Below are positions 44,420 to 55,500 of a stretch of DNA of 60,808 nucleotides, in pieces. The translations under genes and the position numbers were made by a program. Position 1 is the first letter of the stretch; the number at the start of each line of letters is the position of its first letter. Source of the stretch: Branchiostoma floridae (taxonomy: Eukaryota; Chordata; Leptocardii; Amphioxiformes; Branchiostomatidae); NCBI RefSeq assembly GCF_000003815.2, contig NC_049989.1, positions 908,122-968,929 of the forward strand, read 5' to 3'. The notes beneath the pieces are model-generated. The model searched no databases and was not told the origin of the DNA. It worked only from the letters and a program-made list of their open reading frames with translations.

Positions 44420-46374
44420 CAGGGTTCTAGCTAGGATAAAATTTTAGCGTAGTGGTAAAGGCGCGGGAGCGAAGCGACCAAGCTCGAGGGCGCGAAGCGC
44501 CCGAGGGGGGGATGGTGTGGAAGGGGGGTTTCCCCCCTTCCACGGTATGGAGCTTTTTGAAAAATAGAATTAAAATTGGCCATTCTAAGAGACTTATAAA
44601 AGGAAAATTGTTGTTTTCTCACTATGTATTCTTGATGGGTAATTCTTATACTTTTTTTTCTTATTCTTATACTTTTGCATCTTGTCACTGTTACCCAAGT
44701 ACAAAGGACCTTGTCACTAGTACCTTGTCACAAGATATCTTAACTCAGACACAGGAACAAAAAATTAACAGGAAAACCTAGAAACAGGTAAGTAACATCA
44801 TTTTACTGAAAAGTTAAGTCAAATCAAAGTTAAGAATTAATTTCAAAATTCTGTAATCATTTCTACATACATTTCAAAATTTGCTTAGACTTTCTCAATG
44901 TTCCTCCATTTCAATGCAATGTTCAGAATACAGTGCAGTATTCAATTTCATGGCAGTGGGAACAATGTTTACAATACTTCAAAAAGAATGGCTGCATCAC
45001 ACTGCCATAATCTTGAAATGTTAGATTGGGCCTTGAAAAATATCATATAAAGTAATACATTTGACCTGTATATATGTAATCTGTTCGCAATTTGAGTTGT
45101 TGATTACATCCTAGGCTTAGGCCCAAAATAGACCATGACAGAAGAAGTGCACCGACTTTGTGTAAGGCTAGCTACAAATATCAGCACCTAAGCCTCTCTG
45201 CATCTCTTGTTTATTAATTCTAGAACTTTAGTTAGACTCAGAGAAAGAACACAGAACACACTTTACATTTTACACCTCCCCCTGCATGTCATATCGTATT
45301 GCTGATTACTCTGCTGGCATTACGGGAAGATAGAAAGAAAGCACGCTCGTTTGAGACCTGTGTAAATTGTTACTCCAGTTGAAATTCATACACACCAAAT
45401 ATGGTTTAATGTATTCATCTAGTATGAGGCAGGTAGCACCAGGGAAACATTCCCACGGTTTGCCTACACAAGGCTCCGCCCACACCAGACACTCCGGCAC
45501 CCCAGCCTGCTGGCGGTAAACTTTCCACAAAGGCTGAAAAACTTAACTCCGCCCTTTTGGGGGCGTTGTCCAGTCAGGTTGTTATTTGTGGGGAGGGCTG
45601 GCGGAGTTTGGATTTTCCAAAACATAAAATGAAAACGATGATTAAATGACAATAACAAACGCTCAGAAAACATATATCTGATGGCAACAGTGTTCCAACT
45701 TTCTAAAAAATATTTCACATTATATATTGTTAGTTTAGTTTGACTTTCTACTCTGATAAAATGACCAAAAGTATCTGCTACTGTGACGAACTTTCAACGC
45801 TCCCCCAAGCACAGCCAGATCGGGGTGTGCCATGATCTAAGTGTCTGGGGGACAAGTGTCTGATTATTTTTTTTTCGCCTCCATAAAAATGTTATTAATG
45901 GAGTTTAGTGGAAGCAATCACGCAAGTTACGAGGAAAATAATTGTTGAGAATGGGGAGGAAACATATTTGTAGTTGTATTTGTACAAGTTCCACGAAAAA
46001 ATTGTTATACTAGGACACTCCCTCGAGGCAAGTTGTAATGAGCCAGCCTAGCCCAAATATGTCATCAAAGAAAGCCGACACTCTAGGTTTGCCACATGGG
46101 AGTGCATGAAGACCCAGCCCTGTGCGCACTGGGGGACTCGACAAGTCACGGCAGGTTGTTCCCGCACGTGTATTTGTGTTTTGATCGTTGCGATTCCCTC
46201 CGAAAACAACGTTTTTCACATTTGATCTGGCATTACAATTATTGCACAAATAAATAAAGTCAAAATGCCGCTACTCTTTATTGAAAATAAGCGTAGCGGC
46301 CCCAAAATAAGCGTAGCGGTCCAAAATTTTAACGTAGCGGGCCGCTACGCAACTTTGCGCTAGCTAGAACCCTG
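44420..46374. mobile_element. 1955-bp TIR element with 5-bp target duplication
   Basis: Ends CAGGGTTCTAGCTAG and CTAGCTAGAACCCTG. Subterminal AGCGTAG(C/T)GG words occur at both ends. Duplication GTTTG at 44415-44419 and 46375-46379. The interior has only short frames and no recognisable transposase. The termini resemble hAT, but the 5-bp duplication differs from the usual 8 bp. EIF3C 5'UTR intron. Confidence 0.85.
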
Positions 46375-46524
46375 GTTTGTTTGAGTACTAGTAACTGCTA
46401 CTTGTATTTGGCATATCTTATTACCTGGATATCTAACGTTTATCACCTTGGGGATATGCATATTGTCACCTTACCAGGTTTGACAGTATAAACTATAATG
46501 TTTTGTGTCATTATTTCAGGCAAG

Positions 46525-49500
46525 ATGTCGTCCCGTTTTTTTGCCACTGGCAGTGACAGCGAGAGCGAGTCATCATCTGAGTCGGAGGAGCAGACAGTAG
46601 TGCAGTCCAAGTCTACTGTTACAACAAAGTTAGTCACTTCTCACTGTCACTTCTTCTTCTTCACCGCATATCAAATTATCATATCACTATCATACTACTG
46701 ACTTATAATTAGTGATACAGTATACAGGTATATGTGAACATTGCACACAGTCTACCTTTGGGCAGAACTGGGGTCTGTCATAGGACAAATCAGGTCCGGA
46801 GATTCAGGTTGACTTAAATTTTAGTTAAAATCTGAACCCATGGCAAACAAACAAACAAACAAACAAAGGAATCTTTCTCAGTGCAAATTTCACAATGTAT
46901 GGCTTATGAACGGTTGGTTTAAAACAAAGTACTAAAAGTGAGAGATAGGTCTCTGCAAGTCTTGAAATCGTTAAATTGGTTCCTGATATTAAGTTTTTAT
47001 TTTAACTTGCCTAACACTAATGGTGCCCCAACGACCCACTAGAAGGTCAAGGGATAGGTGAGGTGAGGTGGTGAATTGTTTTTACAAGTCCAGTTCTAGT
47101 CTGGTGTACAGGTACACAGTCCTATAATCTGTACAAGTTGCATAAATGCTACATTTGTGTTTCTTTCTAGAGTTTTTGCCTTCAGCGATGATGAAGAAGA
47201 AACTAAGCGAGTTGTGCGGAGTGCCAAGGACAAAAGGTAAGATCCTGAAGGCAAAGAGGCTGAAAGGTTTGAAAACACAATATTTCTTCAGGACAATACT
47301 TGGGATGAAATATAATGATGTATATATATTCTGTTATATTTTATCTTACTTCTTACCTCATGACCTCAATGAAAAGCAGCCAGCAGGCTGATTTGAGCTT
47401 ATCATGAATATGACAAAGGTTGAGACAAGCAAAAACACTTTTGTGCACCCAAAATTGGAGCTGTGCATCTTATTTCTGACTGGTGGTACAACAGTGCACC
47501 TTGATATTTGTGCAGGGTTACATGACATGTACATGTATGTACCCAAAGGTACTATACTGCATCAGTATATCTATTAGTATGTTCTTGAAAAAATTTAGCA
47601 ACAACAACAACTTAAAAAATTGCATTACTTGTTTAAAACTTTGAAACCTAAGCTACAGAGTTTGGGGTCAAATTTGCATATCTCCAAAGCATGAAACTGA
47701 GTTGGCAGATATTTCTGATACTACTGTGTGCACCAAAAATTTACTCTATGCACCTAATATGTAGGTTTTGTGCACTGTAACGGTGAAGGTATTTGTAAAA
47801 ATGAGTTTTGAGGAGTTTAAGCTTCATCCAGATAATGTTCAAATACTTGAGCACAATCATGTTTGTTTTATTCCAGGTTTGAGGAACTCCAAAATGTCAT
47901 CAAGCAGTTGCGTAACCATAAGAAGATCAAGGATATATCCAAAGTCTTGGAAACGTTTGAAGACCTCACCAAAGCCTTGCAGAAATCACAGAAAGTTAGT
48001 ATTGATATTGTTATGAGTCATATGACTTGTGCATACTGGTAACTGGTAAAAGGTGCAGAATAGCAGAACCCTGCTGTACTGGTACTGGACCTGAATTTAT
48101 CAGGTTGATCAGGTTTATTGACTGGGATGGCAGGTCAGGGACGCCACTTTGACAGATAACATAACATAACCATTAAATTACAGCCACCTACATACATAAT
48201 TGCAGCACAGAACAACACTTTTGTAAGAACTTAGTGAAAGTCTTTTTTTTCTATACATTTATACCTATATGCAGGGCCCAGAATACACTTGTGGGTCAAC
48301 TTGCACGTGTGCAAGCTCAGCCAAAAGTTACTTGCACCAAAAGAAAATAACTTGCACAACCTAAAGTAGTGTACTATTTACCCTTTATCTCCTCTTCTAT
48401 AAATTTACAAATGTACTAGTACGTGAGTAAAAGGGGATACATGTATATGAAGATACATGTATGTACATGGGATACCACATATTTGGATATTTGTTTTTCC
48501 GTAGTGCATTTCATTGTTGGTTTTAAATTGTACAAACAGTTTCATAAAAAGGTGAATTTAGGCTTAATTTAAAGACAATATCATGGTGTATGAGGGCTTG
48601 AAATACTGGGTGCATGTGCACCCAGGTGCACCCAAAATTGGAGCTGTGCACCCGATTATTTTCGTGCACCCAAATATTTTCATAGGCTTATCAGGGCTCG
48701 AAATACACTTTTCAGTCAGGGTGCAAGTTAAGCCAAAGGTAACTTGCACCAAAAGAAACTTACTTGCACAACCCAAAATAGTGAACTGTTAACCCTTTAT
48801 TCTTCTTCTGAAAATTTGCAAATATATGGGGATACATAAAGACCACATGTTTGGATATTTGTTTTCCAAAGCGTATTTTATTTTGGATTTCAAATTGTAC
48901 AACAAATGTGAATTTAGGCTTAATTTCAGACAATTTAATGTCTACAACTTGATAAGATCAATATATTTCTTGTGGACTCTTCGAGTGACTTCCATCACTA
49001 TTCTTAACCATCGCTAGAACAACTCAATACAAACACATATAACTGGAAAATCCAGTTGATCATATCAAAGTCACTAAATTGTATGCAAAATGTATTTACT
49101 CATATGCAAATCAAGGTAAGACAACACCATAGGAATTATTAGCATTATAGAGATTGAATTGTCTTCAAATTTTGTTTACCTGGATGTCTAACCAAGTTTA
49201 GAAATAACAAATTTAGGCTATTTTTTTATTCAGTGTTGTTTTCTTTTACCTTTCAATGGCAGACAATATTCTTGGTGTGTGTAAGCTTTTTCTAAAGTCA
49301 GGTATTAGTGGATAAAAGTAACTTGCACTGGTGCAAGTTTGGTCCAAACTTACTTGCACCACACCAATTTTACATGCACAAACTTGCATATGCATGTGGT
49401 ATTTCGAGCCCTGCTTATGTATGTAAAGATATCAAAGTATACTTATATCATAATATTATTCTTGACATCTGAAAAAGTGTTAGAAAGATAATAAAAATGT

Positions 49501-52500
49501 CTGTCATGGTACTTTAAGAATTTGATAGCTTGTAACTAAGTTTTATTATTAGAATTTTCTGACATTCTACTTAAATTTAAGCGGTGCACCCAAAATTTTT
49601 TTGGGTGCACCCAATTTTTAAAGCTGGGTGCACCAGTGCACCTAATCCCAAAAATTCATTTGAAGCCCTGCGTATGTATACATAAGCTTTAATGTCAGTG
49701 GATAAAAGCAACTTGCACTGGTGCAAGTTTGGTCTGAGAGTACTTGCACCACAGCAATTTTACATGCACAAACTTGTATGTTCATGATTGTGGTGGTATT
49801 TCGAGCCCTGATATGATACCTCTTAGCTAACTGGTTTACTTTTTTACCTTAATAGGTTGGTGTCTAGCACAATTGGATGTTATATTTTGTACCAAAACAA
49901 TTTTGCTACCAAGGAATCTGTTTGTTGCAGTATTTAACTACTGGTGTTTTAAAATCCTATCTTCAATGTAAACAATGCTTATAACTGCTAACTGTGAGTT
50001 TGACTGTAGAAACTTGGTAGAATTGACTATTCACTAATTAACTCTAAATCTACTATTAATCTCTTCTATTATTTTCTTTGACCAGTAAGCCCCCAAATGT
50101 GTAGATGCATGCCGATATAATGTGTTCATTTTCTATTTTGTCCAAAACCCAGTCCACTGATATTTTCAGGTCCAGTTTTATGGACTGGTCCAAAAAGATT
50201 TTTTTGAGTGAGCCGTTGGGCATGCCGCTAATGGATAATATTCTTCATAATTTCTCAGAGTGACTTGGTGATGAATGCATCATGATCTTCCCTGATTTCT
50301 TGCAGGTTATTGAGAAGGAGGGAGGTGTGCCCAGGTTTTATATACGAGCACTGGTTGAACTGGAGGATTTCGTCAATGAGGTAATAGTCTGTCTGTCAAA
50401 TCAGTAACGGGCATATGTACAAATGTACTTGGTATAGAAATCAGTCCTAGCTGGTTGAACACAATAGTACCAAAGTCCAAGGCTAGATTGGAGTTGAGCA
50501 GGTACATGTTTTCTTATGATTTGATATCTGCCTACACATGTTCTGGTGCATGTACTGTGTATTAAATGTTAATTTGTTTTTAAGCTAACTAGTCATCCAA
50601 AGTTTCCAGTAACTGATATGTTTTAAACCCTCATGTATAACAGAATCAAATCATAAGAAAATGTACCTGTACATTGATCAGTAGCCATTTTACTAAAACA
50701 GTTGATCTGAAAGACATATAGGAAGCTCTAGAATGATGATTGTACTCATACTTTGTTTATTTATTTTTTGATCTTATAGGGTGGCCCCTTCAGTCAGCAG
50801 ACTGATTTCCAAGGGAGCCCTGTACTTGACATTGACATTGTGGAGAGAACCCAAAAGATTGAGATTGTAGGAGTCAAAGGTGAAAGAGGTGTAGGTACAA
50901 ACCTATTGGTACAAGCCCAACGAGAGGGCACAAGATGTTGGAGAAGTATGATTTTGATTGATGTTTAACCCTCACCATACTGTTTCCCTCCCCACAGACC
51001 TGGGAGGACAGGGAGGGACGCAAGAAGCTGAATAAGGTTAACTCCAAGGCCTTGACCACAATGCGTCAGAAGCTTCGCAAGTACAACCGTGACTTTGAAG
51101 CCAAGATCGCGTCGTACCGTGAGAACCCTGATGCCGGGGACGATCAGGACGGAGCGGAGGACGACAGAGACAAGTCGGACTCGGACGATGATGATGATGA
51201 TGAGGCCCAACAGCAGAAGAAGAAGCCAGCAGCTCCAGCTGAGGCTCCCGACATGAAGAGCCAGTTTCTGAAGGGTGGAGACAGCGAGGTATGTACATGT
51301 AGGAACTGGAACTGACTTCAAAATTGGCATTTTAACCTTCCATTGTGTTTTCATAATAAGTTAGGAAAGAATGGAGCCGTAATTAATATTGATAGATGGG
51401 CATGAAAGAATTCTAAATCTAATTTTTGGAGCCATATTGTTGACGTCATCAGGTTTTATTGCCCCTAATATTATTTTTTTCTATGAGAAAATACACGCAC
51501 TTTGGTACATACCATTGCAATGAAACTATGTTTTTCATGTGCATAATGATGAAAGCTATAAACTCACGGTTGCGCAAATTGATATCTATTAACAATCTGT
51601 CGTAATTGGAAAATATTTGTTTTCATCTAATTAAAAAAAATAATCTTTTTTTAATAACTACAGATCATTAGTAGATATCAATTTGCGCAAGAGTGAGTTT
51701 GTAGCTTTCATCATTGTGTACACGAAAAACATAGTTTCATTGCAGTGGTATGTACCAAAGTGCTGTATTTTCTCATAGAAAAAAATAATATTAGGGGCAA
51801 TAAAACCTGATGACGTCATCAATATGACCCAAAAAAAATCAGATTAGAATTCTTTTTTGCCCATCTATCAATATTAGTTACGGCTCCATTCTTTCTTAAT
51901 TCATTAATAAGAAAACGATGGAAGTTCAAAATGCCAATTTAGCCAAGCTAAATACCTTAAGGGAGATCTTTGTACGGAGAATGTCACTTTTAGCCTAGTA
52001 TTGCAAAGCTATTTTACAATTACATATCAGTACCAGGTCGTGTGGCTTGCTTTTCTTTTATCGTTTACAAGGTGTTCATAACTAGTTAATAACAAACAAA
52101 CTGAACCATAGAGATTTTCTTTGACTTTGGAATTCTATAATATTTGCACCAATTTGTTTTGGATTTTTTTTTTTATACAGACGAAACTTGATGTTTGTGC
52201 AGATGTCATCCATTTAATGGATTTAACATGGGAAAATGTAGATTTATAGTAAATTCTACAACCTATCTTCTGCTACAGGGCAGCGATGACAGTGACATGG
52301 ACTGGCCGTCAGACTCCGACAGTGAATCTTCAGACTCCTCTGAACCAGAGGGTGGCTATACCAACATGGCAGCCAAGTTCTTAAAAAAGTAAGACACTCA
52401 GTTTTCCTCTACCCCTATGGTATGTATCATTGCATTGTTGTGTTTTGTAAAATGAAGATTGATTTGCACATGTATATCGCCTTAATTTTATAAAGTATAA

Positions 52501-55500
52501 GCCTTCAGTCTTAACAAAGTATGCAACCACATCTAGACAACATTTATCACTGTACATGGATTCACTTTGGTATGTATGATAAAATTTGCTGAACATCAGA
52601 ACTCTAATTCGATGGGTGATTAATGCCTACATGTATATTTAAGTCCAGCCAAAACAAGAGACATATTAAAGTGGTCTTCCGTGTACATGTGTCAAAAACA
52701 TATAGCAGTCCCATTTTTATTAAACAGCATTAATGACATTACCTGTCATGTCATGTCTGAATGCCATCAGTTTTCAATGCACAGTTGTCTTTTGTCTGAG
52801 TGCGTCATTCTGCCTTGCCCCCTGTGTATATCCCCAGGACCACAGCAGCAGAGGAAGCAGCGAAAGCCGCCAGGAAACAGGAGAAGAAGGAGCGTAAGGC
52901 TCGGGAGCAGCGCAGGGAGGAGGAGGAGAGAGAGATGGAGGAGGGGGAGTGGACGGAGGTGCAGAGAGGAGCTCCCATGGCTATGGTCAGTACTGATACT
53001 GTTGTTACACTACGGTAGAGTGGAGGGGGAGTGGACGTAGGTGCAGAGAGGAGCTCCCATGGCTATGGTCAGTACTGATACTGTTGTTACACTACGGTAG
53101 AGTGACAGTGGAGGGGGAGTGGACGGAGGTGCAGAGAGGAGCTCCCATGGCTATGGTCAGTACTGATACTGTTGTTACACTACGGTAGAGTGGCAGTGGA
53201 GGGGGAGTGGACGGAGGTGCAGAGAGGAGCTCCCATGGCTATGGTCAGTACTGATACTGTTGTTACACTACAATTATCGGACAAACTCAAACAAAGACAC
53301 GGTTTGGCAGAAAAAGGAAAAAGTTTAATCAAGTAAAACTTTTTCGGAGAAAAACACAGCACTAATACTACATCAACAATTATGATAAAATTCTTAACCT
53401 TCAATAACATTTGGTGGAGAAAGGGGTGGAGGAGGGTGAAAAGGGAGAAGAGAAGAAACGTGCTACCCGCCTGCCCAGCAAACTTCAAGTGACGTCACTC
53501 TCACGTGTTCCGGGTCAAAGGGCAAACGGGCCGCACAAAGACAGATACAGTTTGCGATTAATTAATAAAAATTACAAGATGAAATTTTTCTCAAATTATC
53601 GGACAAACTCAAACAAAGACACGGTTTGGCAGAAAAAGGAAAAAGTTTAATCAAGTAAAACTTTTTCGGAGAAAAAACACCAAAATAAAAGGCCAAACCG
53701 CTAAAAGAAAAGAAATAATATCATAGACACATTTAAAAACGAATAATCAAGAAAACACCACCACCACACTAACAATGAACATATTACCAAACGATTAATA
53801 CTCTAAACGGTTACTCTAAAACACTGCAATGTCTTCAACGACGCTATGAGACATCTTCTTCCTCTGGATATACGTTACCATTCTATAACACAAACGTAAC
53901 CTTAGGCTAGTAACTCAGGGAACTCGCAAATACAGACTAATGCCGTCAACTTATGAATATACTTTAACCTTCTAAATTAGAGCAAAACCTAACGTGGTAC
54001 TCAATAGAACTTGTTAATACAGTAGATGATCCTCGGAACGTCGGTCGCATGCGACACCATAATAATACCGGACAAAAGGGAGACATCTTAATCTCCATTA
54101 CTGGAACATACAACACCCTCTCTGCACATTGTAAAGTCTTAGACCACCTGGCTCTGATCAGCAACATTCTTGTTTACTGCAAACCATTTAAAGTGAACTG
54201 CTTAGTAAGGTCGAAACCGTATTTGGACATAAAGTAATATTTTCGCTGAAACATAAGGAAAACTTAATATCACTGACCACGTGGTCGCCTAAATGAGTCC
54301 GAGGTAACTGAGAGCACTTAATCCTAAGTAAGACTTCCGGTGTGAAAGGCAACTGCTGGCGAGGCGTATGTCCCGTTTGTTTCTCAAATCCTACTGCACA
54401 CATAGTAGTCCAAGCTCAATTTGAGCTGGCATAGTCCATAAACACAACAGAATAAACAAACCTTAAAACCTATTCTATTGATAAGGGCAATCCAATATGG
54501 AGTTCTCCTGGAATACCGGAATGTCAACTCTAGTCCGAAGTCGAACTGCTCAGAATGATAATCCGAATGATGTCATCGGGAAGGTGATCTGTAAGTCGGT
54601 TATGACTGCCTTAAATATGTGCGGTATTAACCTGGAACGCAGAAGTGGCTGGCAACAGCCACAGCTCCCTAGCACAGTGTTGCAGATTCAAATCACATCC
54701 GAATTCCACAGGTTTACAAACACATGTCCGGCCATGTAATCACGGTATAACTTGCATAGTGTTGCCGCGATCCCGATCACGTCCGAGTTAAACAGTCACG
54801 TAAACACACGTCAGGCCATATTATCACGGTACAGCTCCCTAGCACAGTGTTGCAGATCCCGTTCACGCCCGAGGTCACCGCATAAACACATGTCAGGCCA
54901 GGTTATCACGTTATAACTATCACAGTGTTGTGGATCCCGTTCACGCCCGGGGTCAACACATAAACACATGTCAGGCCAGGTTATCACGGTATAACTAGCA
55001 CAGTGTTGTAGATCCCGTTCACGCCCGGGGTCAACACATAAACACATGTCAGGCCAGGTTATCACGGTATAATTAGCACAGTGTTGTAGATCCCGTTCAC
55101 GCCCGGGGTCAACAAATAAACACATGTCAGGCCAGGTTATCACGGTATAATTAGCACAGTGTTGTAGATCCCGTTCACGCCCGGGGTCAACAAATAAACA
55201 CGTGTCAGGCCAGGTTATCACAGTATAATTAGCACAGTCTTGTAGATCCCGATCACGTCCGAGTTCAACACGTAAACACACATCAGGCCATGTTATCACA
55301 GTATAATTAGCACAGTCTTGTAGATCCCGATCACGTCCGAGTTCAACACGTAAACACACATCAGGCCATGTTATCACAGTATAATTAGCACAGTCTTGTA
55401 GATCCCGATCACGTCCGAGTTCAACACGTAAACACACATCAGGCCATGTTATCACAGTATAATTAGCACAGTCTTGTAGATCCCGATCACGTCCGAGTTC

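Larger units (their letters stand above)
48272..49810. mobile_element. Outer element of a nested transposon (GTGCAAGT family)
   Basis: Ends CAGGGCCCAGAATAC and GTATTTCGAGCCCTG, duplication ATATG at 48267-48271 and 49811-49815. Subterminal ACTTGCAC and GTGCAAGT words occur. It is interrupted by the element at 48592-49670. EIF3C intron between exons ending 47994 and starting 50306. Confidence 0.85.

Noticed and set aside
50780-50892. Possible extra EIF3C exon: good acceptor ATCTTATAG at 50779, open frame, and a donor-like AAAG|GTGAAA
   Set aside because: The flanking exons 50306-50380 and 50998-51288 join in phase and match the conserved protein across NE|TWEDREG. The candidate with donor at 50879/50880 is 100 nt and would break frame. 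It has no family match.
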